A DNA stretch of 64,000 nt from Ctena decussata (GCA_963989385.1 OZ022512.1:30959899-31023898), one strand, 5' to 3'. Shown: positions 21,515 through 32,954, numbered from the stretch's first letter. The notes: a model not told the origin generated them from the sequence alone. Made by a program: numbers and translations.

Positions 21515-23945
21515 GGGGAAGGTATTTCGTGACTTTCTGGTTACTTCCCTTGAAAAAAATGCCGTTCAAGAAGGGGTCCACTCTTAAAGGAAAGAATTTG
21601 CTCCTAGAGGAGTTGATATCTATTGGTGGTCTACCCTTAAAGGAAAGACATTGCTCCTAGAGGAGCTGATGCCAGTTTGAGGTCTACTCTTAAAGGAAAG
21701 AATTTCCTCCTAGAGGAGCTGTTACCAGTTAGAGGTCTACTCTTAAAGGAAAGAACTTCCTCCTAGAGGAGCTGATACCAGTTAGAGGTCTACTCTTAAA
21801 GAAAAGAATTCCCTCCTAGAGGAGCTGATACCAGTTAGAGGTCTACTCTTAAAGGAAAGAATTTGCTCCTAGAGGAGCTGATGCCAATTTGAGGTCTACT
21901 CTTAAAGGAAAGAATTTCCTCCTAGAGGAGCTGATGCCAGTTTGAGGTCTACTCTTAAAGGAAAGAATTTCCTCCTAGAGGAGCTGATGCCAGTTAGAGG
22001 TCTACTCTTAAAGGAAAGAATTTGCTCCTCGAGGAGCTGATGCCAGTTTGAGGTCTACTCTTAAAGGAAAGAATTTCCTCCTAGAGGAGCTGATGCCAGT
22101 TGGAGGTCTACTCTTAAAGGAAAGAATTTGCTCCTAGAGGAGCTGATGCCAGTAAGAGGTCCTCTCTTAAAGGAAAGAATTTGCTCCTAGAGGAGCTGAT
22201 GCCAGTTTGAGGTCTACTCTTAAAGGAAAAAATTTGCTCCTAGAGGAGCTGATGCCAGTTAGAGGTCTACTCTTAAAGGAAAGACATTGCTCCTAGAGGA
22301 GCTGATGCCAGTTTGAGGTCTACTCTTAAAGGAAAGAATTTTCTCCTAGAGGAGCTGATGCCAGTTAGAGGTCTACTCTTAAAGGAAAGACATTGCTCCT
22401 AGAGGAGCTGATGCCAGTTTGAGGTCTACTCTTAAAGGAAAGAATTTCCTCCTAGAGGAGCTGATGCCAGTTTGAGGTCTACTCTTAAAGGAAAGAATTT
22501 CCTCCTAGAGGAGCTGATGCCAGTTTGAGGTCTACTCTTAAAGGAAAGAATTTCCTCCTAGAGGAGCTGATGCCAGTTAGAGGTCTACTCTTAAAGGAAA
22601 GAATTTGCTCCTAGAGGAGCTAATGCCAGTTTGAGGTCTACTCTTAAAGGAAAGAATTTCCTCCTAGAGGAGCTGATACCAGTTAGAGGTCTGCTCTAAA
22701 AGGAAAGAATTTGCACCTAGAGGAGCTGATGCCAGTTAGAGGTCTACTCTTAAAGGAAAGAATTTGCTCCTAGAGGAGCTGATGCCAGTTTGAGGTCTAC
22801 TCTTAAAGGAAAGAATTTCCTCCTAGAGGAGCCGATGCCAGTTAGAGGTCTACTCTTAAAGGAAAGAATTTCCTCCTTGAGGAGCTGATGCCAGTTTGAG
22901 GTCTACTCTTAAAGGAAAGAATTTGCTCCTAGAGGAGCTGATGCCAGTTAGAGGTCTACTCTTAAAGGAAAGAATTTGCTCCTAGAAGAGCTGATGCCAG
23001 TTTGAGGTCTACTCTTAAAGGAAAGAATTTGCTCCTAGAGGAGGTGATGCCAGTGAGGTATACTCTTAAAGGAAAGAATTTGCTCCTAGAGGAGCTGATG
23101 ACAGTTTGAAGTCTACTCTTACAGGAAAGAATTTGCTCCTAGAGGAGCTGATGCCAGTTAGAGGTCTACTCTTAAAGGAAAGAATTTGCTCCTAGAGGAG
23201 CTGATGCCAGTTAGAGGTCTACTCTTAAAGGAAAGAATTTGCTCCTAGAGGAGCTGATGCCAGTTTGAGGTCTACTCTTAAAGGAAAGAATTTACTCCTA
23301 GAGGAGCTGATGCCAGTTTGGGGTCTACTCTTAAAGGAAAGAATTTGCTCCTAGAGGAGCTGATGCCAGTCAGAGGTCTACTCTTAAAGGAAAGAATTTC
23401 CTCCTAGAGGAGCTGATGCGAGTTTGAGGTCTACTCTTAAAGGAAAGAATTTGCTCCTAGAGGAGCTGATGCCAGTTAGAGGTCTACTCTTAAAGGAAAG
23501 AATTGGCTCCAAGAGGAGCTGATGCCAGTTTGACGTATACTCTTAAAGGAAAGAATTTGCTCCTAGAGGAGCTGATGCCAGTTTGAGGTCTACTCAAGGC
23601 TTAAAGGAAAGACTTTCCTCCTAGAGGAGCTGATGCCAGTTTGAGGTATACTCTTAAAGGAAAGAATTTGGAACTAGAGGAGCTGATTCCAGTTTGAGGT
23701 CTACTCTTAAAGGAAAGAATTTCCTCCTAGAGGAGCTGATACCAGTTTGAGTTCTACTCTTAAAGGAAAGAATTTGCTCCTAGAGGAGTTGATACCAATT
23801 CGTGGTCTACTCGTAAAGGAAAGACTTTACTCCTAGTGGAGCAAATGGTTATGTACCTGTAAGAGTGACACCATGGAGAAGGGCAAAAATGAAAACGGAC
23901 ATAGTTGCTTCCCCTGAAAGTGTACCCATTCACCTTAAGTTTTGT
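21515..23945. mobile_element. Family B element with hugely expanded internal satellite
   Basis: The outer flanks ('tttcgtgactttctggttacttccctt' at about 21525-21552; 'gtgacaccatggagaagggc', 'gttgcttcccctgaaagtgt' at 23864-23928) match the flanks of the single-unit copy at 54000-54235. Between them lie about 43 copies of the 53-bp unit instead of one. It ends about 270 bp from the poly(A) signal of the TRIM-like gene. Confidence 0.75.
21575..23840. repeat. 53-bp tandem array, about 43 copies
   Basis: The unit reads, in pieces, gaggtctactcttaaaggaa - agaatttgctcctagaggag - ctgatgccagttt. The period of 53 was measured directly (for example 21998 to 22051). Variation is concentrated at three sites: ttGctcc/ttCctcc, cagttTgag/cagttAgag, and atGcc/atAcc. 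The edge units (21575-21650, 23770-23840) are the most diverged, as expected for an array growing from within. Each unit carries the short stem CTCCT-ag-AGGAG. Confidence 0.95.
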
Positions 23946-23995
23946 TGCAGCCTTCATTATGCTCAAACAGATTCATCAGGGCCAATATATGGTGT

Positions 23996-24063
23996 GTGAA
24001 CAGCAAAGGCTCAGACCAGACTGCGCGGATGCGCAGGCTGGTCTGATCCATTGCTGTTCGCAT
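23996..24063. repeat. Family D hairpin, intact
   Basis: Nearly perfect inverted repeat: GAACAGCAAAGG, TCAGACCA and CTGCGC pair with GCGCAG, TGGTCTGA, CC and TTGCTGTTC round GGAT. Related, less perfect hairpins occur at 9740-9835 and 33759-33825. Confidence 0.75.
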
Positions 24064-24214
24064 ATCTGTTAAGCACCTTGTCTGTGTGTCGTGACTTAGT
24101 TTTGTTCTCGACCTATAGTTAATTACAAGGTACTCATATGTTGCGGTAACAGGGTATTCTGGACATTCAGGCCTAACTTAAAAGTCTGTTGCGGCTATGG
24201 GATTGAATGGTCAG

Positions 24215-24220
24215 TTTATT
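24215..24220 (-). promoter_or_regulatory. Poly(A) signal of the TRIM-like gene
   Basis: AATAAA on the - strand, 23 bases downstream of the stop codon at 24244-24246. It implies a very short 3' UTR. Confidence 0.7.
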
Positions 24221-24243
24221 TACAAATAAGAACAGTAGAATAT

Positions 24244-25974
24244 TTACTTTGCCAGTTTGAATAATAACACTTTATCATGAACATTACATCCTAACACAAG
24301 CGTATCATCATTTTCCCTGTAAGCCACGGAGCAAGGCTGCTTTGGAAGATCTCTAGAGGACAGAAGGGTCTCATGCTTTCTACCATCTGCTGTAATCACT
24401 TGTACAGTATGAGAGCTTTGTTCACAGACTAAGACGTTGTCTTCAGCATCGACTAACAATCCACATGGATATTCCAAGTCGTCATGTTTGTACTGATAGG
24501 TAATGTTTCCATCGCCTGTTATACAGGTTACTAATGATGTATTCCAATCAGAGATGAAGATCTTCCTACCAGACTGACTAACAGTGATGTTACATGGACG
24601 AGTGAACATGAATGAACCGTCTGGCTTGATACCAAGTCGTCGTTTTATATTTCCATTCAGCTCCAGTATTCGAACTTCGCCTTTGTCTAGGTCATGGCAG
24701 GTTGTGTAGATTTCATCACCGGTCACCTCAACGCCCCAGCATTTCTTATCCAACTGAATAATGCGCCCAGCCTTCATTTGTGGGAGCACCTGTGTGTACT
24801 GAAGCTGCATTTTCTTAGGTAAAGTAACAATAACATTATTGTCGTCAACGACTGAGACTTCCCATGGCCCATCAGATAATGTCAAAGTTTCCTGAAGTAC
24901 CGAACTCGTGTTCAGCACTTTGAGTTTCCTATTGTCACGATCACACAATACAATGTGACCACTGGGCATAACTGTACAGCCAGTTATCCAGGGAGTGCAT
25001 TGATCGTCAGCTGATTTAACATTTAGTTCTCTCTGTGACTCTATTTTCCTGCCAACCAGTAGCTTTTTCTTTAAACTGGGGGTACTATTATCTGTTCGTC
25101 TCAGGCTCCCAAATGCTGTAATGCTTGTTTGTATGTCAGCAAGTTTCTTATTTCTCTCGAATGATAATGTTAGTTTTGTTACATCATTGTCAAGATCCTT
25201 TAATCTACTATCATAATCCTGAAGACGTTTTGAGACCTGTAGATCTGATGTAAACATCACTGATTTTCTGCCATCTTTTTTAGCATTTTCAAGCAGCGTG
25301 TAATCTAAGTCAAGCATCTGTAATGCAGCTGTCAGTGTTGAAATGTGCTGGTTTAGTTGTTTTTGTTCTTCTTCTTCAGACTTGTCCAAATCTTTTAGCA
25401 AATCATTTTCAAGTTTATCTAAGAATGTATTGAGCTCCTTCCGAAACACTTGGATTTCTTTTCTGCAAGCTTCTTTTGAAAGGTTTAGTGCCTTAATGGC
25501 ATCAGTGCTTTCCTTCTTCATCTTGTCAAATTTGTCTTTAAGTGATTTTGTTTTTGATAAAACAGAATTCAACATTACATTATTGTAGCTCGTGCTTTTC
25601 TCTTGAAGAAGGACCGTTTTACATTTGTGATGCTTTATGCTTTTGCACAGACTGCACATTACATAATTATGGTCTTCACAGTAAAATTCAACTTCCTTAT
25701 TTGTGTTACAGCCGCAGTAAAAGACAAGGCCAGATCCTTGACTTCCCAAACTTTTACCTGCCAGTTTTTTGCTGTCTGATACTACTTTATGGTTCTTACT
25801 GAGAGGCAGTTTTCTATGGACGTCCTTGCACTGGCTACACAGGTACACTCCACAGTCAACACAGTATTGATTGGCTCCCTTTACAATGTTGTCTTCTTTA
25901 CAAGGCCCACAGGTGTTGTCGAACATTTCATCAGAAGATCCTTGTATGGATTTTGAACCATCTACGGATGCCAT
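24244..25974 (-). CDS. TRIM-like protein: two B-boxes, coiled coil, C-terminal beta-propeller; no RING
   Basis: A complete 576-residue, single-exon frame. Residues 22-62 form a B-box 1-type zinc site (C22, C25, C38, C41, C46, C49, H53, H62). Residues 87-118 form B-box 2 (C87/C89, C99, H102, C107, C110, H115/H116). Residues about 130-285 are charged and helical with heptad character, a coiled coil for dimerisation. From about 300 to the end come repeated 'G.I..(C/V)D..N..(L/V)'-like strands, for example HIVLCDRDNRKLKVLN and KIFISDWNTSLVTCI, typical of an NHL/TRIM2-3-like beta-propeller. No RING precedes the B-boxes, so ubiquitin-ligase activity is not supported; adaptor or immune-sensor roles proposed for expanded bivalve TRIM-like genes are family-level inference. 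The start has a good context (ACAATGG), and an AG at 25982-25983 just upstream could be a 5' UTR splice acceptor. Confidence 0.92.
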   Translation of the reverse strand: MASVDGSKSIQGSSDEMFDNTCGPCKEDNIVKGANQYCVDCGVYLCSQCKDVHRKLPLSKNHKVVSDSKKLAGKSLGSQGSGLVFYCGCNTNKEVEFYCEDHNYVMCSLCKSIKHHKCKTVLLQEKSTSYNNVMLNSVLSKTKSLKDKFDKMKKESTDAIKALNLSKEACRKEIQVFRKELNTFLDKLENDLLKDLDKSEEEEQKQLNQHISTLTAALQMLDLDYTLLENAKKDGRKSVMFTSDLQVSKRLQDYDSRLKDLDNDVTKLTLSFERNKKLADIQTSITAFGSLRRTDNSTPSLKKKLLVGRKIESQRELNVKSADDQCTPWITGCTVMPSGHIVLCDRDNRKLKVLNTSSVLQETLTLSDGPWEVSVVDDNNVIVTLPKKMQLQYTQVLPQMKAGRIIQLDKKCWGVEVTGDEIYTTCHDLDKGEVRILELNGNIKRRLGIKPDGSFMFTRPCNITVSQSGRKIFISDWNTSLVTCITGDGNITYQYKHDDLEYPCGLLVDAEDNVLVCEQSSHTVQVITADGRKHETLLSSRDLPKQPCSVAYRENDDTLVLGCNVHDKVLLFKLAK

Positions 25975-26154
25975 TGTGAATCTATGTAAAGATATAAGTT
26001 TGCATATTTAAGGAATAAAGTACCGGTATGTTACTTCTGTCACCAAACACCAAACTGGGAAACACTATACCCTTCAGATGTTTCAAAGATTTGAAAAAGA
26101 TAATTATTCATTACCATGTCACTACTGCCACACATGAAGTTATGGCAAGGTATT

Positions 26155-26865
26155 TTACTATTTATCCTGTTAAATAGATATCTGATATAATCAATAAGAT
26201 ATCTGATACAATAAATAAGATACATAGTTTATATCTATATTAATATCTTCTATACTCTATTAGATATCTAATTTAACATATAAGATATTATATATGAAAA
26301 ATAAGATTTATAGCATGTACGATACCTAAATTAAGAAATAAGATATCTTCTATCGTATATAAGATATCTACTAAGGGATATAAGATGTCAAATATGATAT
26401 ATAAGATATCTGAATTTTCATTCAAATATTGATTTGTTGTATATTAAAGATGTCTTATATATGCATTACGATTACTTCCTTGCGAAAAAAAGATATCTAA
26501 TATGTTTAGTGAGATATCTGATATATTAAATTAGATATCTTATATATCTGAATATAAGACATTTTATTTGATATATCAGATATCTAATAAATTATATAAC
26601 ATATCTTATATAACATATTAGATATCTTATATGCGATATAAGATATCTTATATTTCATATTACGTATCTTTTACGTTTATCGATATAAGATATCTTATAA
26701 ACCATATTAGATGTCTTATGTAGGATATACGATATCTTTTTTAACATTTGATAAATCTTTTATAGCATTTAAGACATCTTCTTTAGTCTATCATATAATA
26801 TATCGTATATGATATATAATATATCTTACATTCTGTTAAATTTATTCTGTTAATATCTATAATAC
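26155..26865. repeat. GATATC-rich AT array, left block
   Basis: Dense repetition of the 8-bp palindrome AGATATCT and its flanks (typical unit 'ataagatatcttatat', spacing mostly 20-30 bp), with degenerate copies. Every unit reads the same on both strands. A matching block lies at 28755-29110. Confidence 0.85.
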
Positions 26866-28754
26866 TAAATAAACGAAGTAACGCATAAACTGCAAAATTG
26901 GTGGCATTTTCGAGCGTAATTTCTATACTGGTTCTTTTGCATATTGCTTTCATTGATAATTTTGGTTAGCCTGTGTTTTAGTTTCACGTAGATTTAAAGA
27001 ATTTGGGAATTGAATTCGTCTTTCATTTTAAATTCTCCCAAGTATTTTTTGTCGACAATGGGTGCGTTCGAGTGAAATTATCGTGTACTCGGATACACGT
27101 TTTAAATTAATCCGGTCGTTTCGGTTCTGCATCGTTATATCGGCGCGCTGCAAGTCCACATTTAGCAGGTTCTAATGCAAAAATCCGACCCATGAACGTA
27201 CGTCATTCCCCAGAAATAACGATTTATTTTTGTATTTTTGCTCATCGGTCTAAACGGATGAAGAACTTAATGGCCATAGTCCCGACGGCCCTGGCTCGAA
27301 ACGACCCATTTTCTTCCAGAACGATAGTCAATACGAGCAGCCAATCGAACTCGCCCATTGAAGAATGAAGCTCAACGTACATGGTCTTTCGAAAAGTTGG
27401 ACGGACACACGGCGCCAAGTGTGTGCGGCTATGGTTACGTACCGCTGAGCCACTTGGGGAACGTCGTTAGGAGAATTCAAACTTAACTGAACTTTCGAAA
27501 AGACAAAAATTAAAAATGTCTAAGGTTAACACACATGCGCCAGGTAAGAAAGGGCATTTTTCCAGCGAAGCAGACAAATCAATTTCAATGATTCAACGAA
27601 GCTAAATAAGCCTTTAGTCTTCAGAGGGCTTGAATATTTTCCCCCAAAACGTTCCAGGACCCATTTTTTCCGGAAAAAAATACCCAGGACAGGTTACATA
27701 ACCAAAACATTTATTATGGTAAAAAAAATAAAAAATCTTCTCCCCCAGAAAAAGTAATAGGAAAAAGTGAAAAAAGTTGATTTTTCCTTAGAAACAATGC
27801 AGTCTGCTACCTGAAAGTTTGTAGATGCAGACAACTAATTAGGTAAATGAAGCTTTAGTGAGTATTCATGGTAAAGGTCATATCTTCATATGGGCCTAAG
27901 GCCATTTACATTGAAAAATTAAAACTCGCTTTTTTATATAAACTTGACCATCATGAAATATTTCCGCGCTTGCGCGGGCTCTTTTCTAGTCCTATTAATA
28001 ATTATGCCTCCCAAAGGCAAAAAACTACGTGTCGCTCTAGTAGCATAACCGCCGTACCTTGCTTCCTCCCCAAAGAAGGTTCCCTGCCATGCCTCGTGAA
28101 CATTTTAATAATGCGGCAGACTTTTACAATGCAACTCAACTTTTTCTTTGGAGAAGTGTTGAATGACATTACTTACTTTAATGCTTATAACCAATACACG
28201 TCTATAAAGGCTGTCATATTTTGTGCTTAATTGTTGTTGGGAGTCTGGATAGCTAGATTGCTTCACTGTGTGCATGGGCTAGTCAGTATCATTTCGCTTA
28301 TGCGGACAGCTATACAGCAAATTTCTTGGATGCGATAGTTTTAGCAGCAATATAGCAATTAGACCGCAGTTATATTTACACACTCACAGCTTTATCATGT
28401 CAAAACTGCACTTGGGATTTTGCCAAAAAGAAAGAAAAAATACAATATATAGAAAAACAAACAAAACCGGATAATAAGGATTTTTATAAATATACCTTGC
28501 TCCACAGATACGAAACTGATCGTGTATTTAAAAAAAAAATCCGATATTTTACTTCTTTTGAATACAGGTGCCCATAAGTGAACAATATAGTTTTGAGCGA
28601 TAGCAGATCGTGGTTTGTTTTACCTCCCCTTACATATCGTATACGACAATGTATGTTATGCAGAGAAAAACTATAATAACAGAACTGACGCATGCGCAAC
28701 AGCCTACTTGTAAGTAAGAGGGAGCAATCATTATTTACCAAAGTTTAATTTTTC
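26866..28754. other. CpG-richer segment between the two GATATC arrays
   Basis: Unlike its surroundings, 27060-27480 has many CpGs (for example ten within about 70 bases from 27081). It lies about 1.1 kb upstream of the - strand TRIM-like gene, so a promoter or 5' UTR exon is possible but not shown. The 120-codon + strand frame at 27868-28230 has no recognised domain. Confidence 0.35.
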
Positions 28755-29110
28755 TTTTTAAGAATATAAGATATCTTATTTACTAATTAAGATATCTAAT
28801 ATATTTTCAAGTATAAGATATATGTTATATGAGATGTCTTATATAATATGTAAGATATCTTATTTGATCAAGAATATATATTATTTGATTACGAATATAA
28901 GATCTCTTATATACTATATAAGATATCTAATATACTAAACAAGATATATTATTTAACATATCATATTATCTAATTTATTTTATAAGATATATGATATGTT
29001 AGATATTTTATACACTTAGATTTAACTGATATCTTATATGTTATATCAGATACCTTATATAAGATATTTGAAGAAATAAGATATCTTATATGCTATATAA
29101 GATCTGTTAT
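28755..29110. repeat. GATATC-rich AT array, right block
   Basis: Same unit as 26155-26865 ('aagatatcttatat'). The two blocks may be one array split by the 1.9-kb segment between them. Confidence 0.85.
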
Positions 29111-29229
29111 TACGAAAACTACATTTCATCAATAAAATGTAATATTTCTGTACCGTAGGTCCAATTTTCACGTCGCCTATAAACCGAGAATTAAGGCTGT
29201 TGGATGCTTATTTACATAGATTATCTACA

Positions 29230-29399
29230 AAACAAAGTAGTATGTGCACCCAGCGAAGACTCAAATCAGCCTGGGCATCTGCCCAGTCTGATCAGTCTGC
29301 GCTGTCTGCATGGAGCTATAGCTTAGACCTATAGCTACCCTTTAAGCGCACAGCTTAGCAGCTGATTAGACCTTGTTGGTTTTGTCATGTCGCGGCTCA
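29230..29399. mobile_element. Family A element, deleted copy
   Basis: The inner left arm (caaatcagcctgggcatctg) and the right terminus (TTGTCATGTCGCGGCTCA) remain. The left terminal repeat is mostly gone, and the right inner arm is lost: 'gctgattagac' joins straight to 'cttgttggttttg'. Confidence 0.7.
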
Positions 29400-29677
29400 T
29401 TGATGTTTGAAAGAGCCAAAGAAATCATTTCCAATGACTTGACCCTTTTGTATTTTATAATGTGCAGAATTTGTAAAACAGCTTTGTTTCACAAGGACAT
29501 ATCTGCGAAGGCTGGAGTGGCTCAAAAGGCACCGGTCGGAGGACCTACAACTAAACCAGGGAAATGGGGAAGTAGCACCATGCCGATGGTACAATTTCTT
29601 GTTTTGATGAGGCACTCGGCAACCGGTAGTTTCTAAAGGGACACTTTTGATTTTTGTGCTTAGTTTTACCTTTATTT

Positions 29678-30140
29678 ATCCCGCCTCCCTTGACCATAGT
29701 CAAGGTGTATGTATGTGTTGAGGGGATGGGGGTTAAGATTTGCCCCTGTGGTCTGTCCGTCCGTCTGTCTGTTTGTCACACTTCACTATATAGAATTAAC
29801 TTCTCCCACAGTTTGCAAACCTTGTTTACTTGTTGTGATTAACACTCATTTTGGGCAGCTGTTTTGCACTATAGAATATGAAGTTTGTGTTATCAAATTC
29901 TCCTACAGTTTTCAATGGATTCTTCTTAAAATGTTTATAAACATATTAGGGCATAAGAAAATGTGCATGAAGCATTTTGATTTAGATGAATATAATTTGG
30001 ACAAAAGTGCGGCCAATTGAACTTAATAATTTTGGCAACTTTTCGCATTATTGGATATGGAGTTTATATAATCAACTGTTCCTTCAGTATCCAATGGATT
30101 CACAGGAGGATGCCACTTATGCAACTGTTACAGCTGCTTA
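29678..30140 (+). repeat. Hairpin-headed repeat (CCTTGAC/GTCAAGG head)
   Basis: Starts near a perfect 7-bp stem CCTTGAC-cata-GTCAAGG (29688-29705), then GTCTGTCCGTCCGTCTGTCT (29751-29772). Two versions of 'gcactatagaatatgaagtt..(c/a)tcaa..ttc..cagttt' lie about 185 bp apart (29865, 30048). Confidence 0.6.
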
Positions 30141-30254
30141 TCAGTCATCTATGTAAACAAACAATTTCATGCTGAAAAGTTCACCAGAATCCGAACGTGT
30201 AGGCTGTGGACAAAAGTGAGTATATCTGATGTCATCCCATTAAATAGCAGTAGG

Positions 30255-30900
30255 ACAAGCGTTACTTAGGAAGGCACCATCCTTCAGTGGTGCAGTCGAA
30301 AAACGCTGAATTAGAAGATGTTTGTATGAGGACAGAGATAAAGATTGGTGACTTTGGAAGTACAAGTAGCACTAGTTTCGCTGCGCTTCTGAAGGGTAAT
30401 GTCTTCTGAAGCAGCGCTAGTTCAGCTGTGCCTCCAGAGTGAAGTGTTCTAAACTAGCCCTAGTTCAGCTGTGCTACAAAAAGCGAATGTTATCTGGAGT
30501 GGCGCTTTTTCCGCCGCGCTACTAATAAAAACGCACCTTAACCAGACATGGGACAACAAACGCGCATTTCTGTATTGACTTCTACTGTGTCACTGAATCA
30601 GCTTTCGATAGCAAAATGGAGTAAGAACGTCTCGATAGGCAACGACCGAACACTTAGGCCTACTGATACCGTAGCTACAGACATCAAGTAAGAGATGCCT
30701 ACGTATAAATAGCGAGCGCAGGCGGCCCCCACTGCGCTCGCGGAGCCTCTTTAACCGAAGGCGAAAGACAAGATCACTAAAGGGTGTAGTTTTCATAATG
30801 GTGCTAGTACCCCTGCGCTACCAAAGAATAATATCTTCTGAGGCAGGCCTTGTTCTGCTGCGATAGTAAAGAGTCGTGTCTTCTGAAGTTTCACGAAAGA
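30255..30900. repeat. Degenerate tandem repeat, about 45-60 bp unit
   Basis: Recurring 'gc(a/g)ctagttcagctgtgct' followed by 'aaagaataatgtcttctgaa' at about 30366, 30413, 30458, 30510, 30803, 30850. A 200-bp interruption (30560-30795) contains the unrelated - strand frame 30590-30796. Confidence 0.6.
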
Positions 30901-31109
30901 ATAACCAGCTTGGCAAAACCATGGTTTTGCTGAATCAGGTAGATTTTGCACACGTGAAATCGATTTAAACCGTGGTTTTATAGGCAGTTTAGCGAAGTCG
31001 CCACCGTAGTTTAAATCACCGAGAAATAATTCACCGACGTGAAATTGGGCCTTCGTGTTTGTTTAAAGACTCTTAATTTTGAAAGAAAAAAAAAAAACGA
31101 TTGTTTTCT

Positions 31110-31325
31110 TCGGGTGTGACTGGGTACACTTTCAGGGAACGCAATTGCTATTTACTGTTTTGCCTCTTTTCTCAATAAGGGGGCCTCTTACAAGAAAGAA
31201 TTTGACCCCACTCTCCAGGAGAAAATTTACTCTTTTACTGATTTAGAATAGACCCTCAGGAATGGTTTTGTTTTCTAGGGAAGAGAACAGGAAATCAAAA
31301 AAGATATTCCTCTTTGTAACAAGAG
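31110..31325. mobile_element. Family B short element
   Basis: Starts GGTACACTTTCAGGGAACGC and holds one diverged unit 'cctcttacaagaaagaattt' plus 'aagagaacaggaaatcaaaa'. Confidence 0.6.
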
Positions 31326-32042
31326 CTGTCATTGGACAGCACAGCTCGCCTGGACTTTGAAACTATAACTATATGCGTCCTTAGGCCTATTTGGGGCGGG
31401 CTGGAGGTGAAGAGACATCGAGGTCTTAGGGGATGGGTGCTGCTGAATAAAACTGGCTACATATCTATCATCAAACTAAATATGAATCAAAGACATCAAA
31501 TGCTTTGAAAAATGAGATTTAAAAGGTTTAACATAAACAGTATGCTAAAATTTGCCTTTCGGCCATATGCATGGGTTGGGGTATAGCTGAATAAAACTCT
31601 AGACATACAAAATATGAACCGAATCAATCATTTAGTTTTGAAATTTTGACTTCTATTATTTAATTTCAAAGTCTGTGACCTTGGCCACATAATCATCGGC
31701 ATAGGCTAGGTATTGCTCATTAAAATTTTGATTTTGGACCTGTATTTTATCCTTACGCAAAATATGAACCATATCTAACACTTGGTTTAGAAAATATGAG
31801 CTCTTTAAAAACCTTTACGTGAAACTTAATTGTAAAATTTGGAATTCCGTGACCTTGACCTTAAGATTATAGGCGTGGGCGGTGGTATTGCTGAAAGAAA
31901 CTTTGGACTTATATCTATCGTCATACTAATATAAACCAAATCCATCATATGGTTTGGAAAATATGAGCTCTAAAATAACTTTTACGTAAATCCGAACGCC
32001 GACTGCGAGGCCAATGACGACGCCAGGGTAGTCCCCATGCTT
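31326..32042 (+). repeat. Hairpin-headed repeat (GCTGTC/GACAGC head)
   Basis: Head GCTGTC-attg-GACAGC (31335-31350). Then monomers with 'ggcgtgggcggtggtattgc'-like text and 'catc..atggtttggaaaatatgag', at about 31400-31500, 31560-31640, 31690-31800 and 31850-31970. Ends 'ccagggtagtccccatgc'. A unit of about 140-170 bp is estimated by eye. Confidence 0.6.
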
Positions 32043-32285
32043 TATTAACTAGCCTGAATAAAATTTCAGGCAGAGAATTTTTTTGAATGTGAAATAAACG
32101 CGCAAAATAGCTAAATATTTAAAACATTAAGAAATGGTTGTTTTAATTTAGGTTATATTTTATTGTTGCATTCCATCAGAGAGATTTTACGAACAGAAAT
32201 GATGTCTTATCTTTAAAATATTCAAACATTTAAACAGTGGAAAAAATTTATTGTTTTTGACACACTTGTCAATATAATGACATAT

Positions 32286-32524
32286 AAGCGATGACACAAC
32301 AAAACCAACCAATTGGCATGTGCTCTCAGTGAAGGCCCAGATCAGCCTGAGCCGTTGCCCAGTCTTATCACAGTCTTTGATGCCCGCATGGCGCTAGGTA
32401 ACACCTTTAGCTACCCTTTAGTCGCAAAGCAAAGACCTGATGAGACTGGGCGGATGCACAGGCTAATCTGAGTCTGTGCTGGGCGCACATGTCATTTTGT
32501 TGATTTTATGTTTCATGGTTTATA
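32286..32524. mobile_element. Family A element, diverged copy
   Basis: Ends AAGCGATGACACAACAAAAC and TTTTATGTTTCATGGTTTA are decayed; the inner pair 'cagatcagcctgagc' / 'gcacaggctaatctg' remains. Confidence 0.7.
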
Positions 32525-32954
32525 TTTGTTTTTAACTAGTTAGGCTATTAGGTGGATCATTTTACCCCAAAGATTTGGAGTTATATGGTCCGACCCCTAG
32601 GTGTGTACCGTTTAATTTATCACAGAAAATTTAGGATATAAAAATATTTTGTAGCTCATAATGCCTGCTGGACGTATGCTTTTCTGTAAATAAACAGCAA
32701 AATAATCTGATCTCGAAACACTTGTCAGAAAAAACCGAGAGAATACCTAGACGTTCCATATGCCCCCAAATTTATATGGTGATACTAGTGGTTTAGTTGG
32801 TTCGACTGAAGGGCAATTCGACTTAAGGTAAAATTACACAATATTTCAATGTATGTGATGAAAAGTGAGTGTCTTTTTGCTCTGATAGGGCATTGAAAAC
32901 CAGCTTACTTATGTTTAAATTTCCATGATCTATACCAATAAAGTATTCTCCTAT
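32525..32954. other. Non-coding stretch
   Basis: Nothing recognised. Confidence 0.5.

Noticed and set aside
21575..23840. CRISPR-like regular repeat array
   Set aside because: Units are contiguous 53-bp monomers without unique spacers, and the genome is eukaryotic.
27868..28230. 120-codon + strand frame
   Set aside because: No domain, no good start context, frame rich in AT-driven residues; only its length is notable.
29373..29636. 87-codon frame after a possible acceptor (ttataatgtgcag)
   Set aside because: Its start lies inside a family A element and the remainder (ending RHSATGSF) matches nothing I know. An exon is possible but not supportable.
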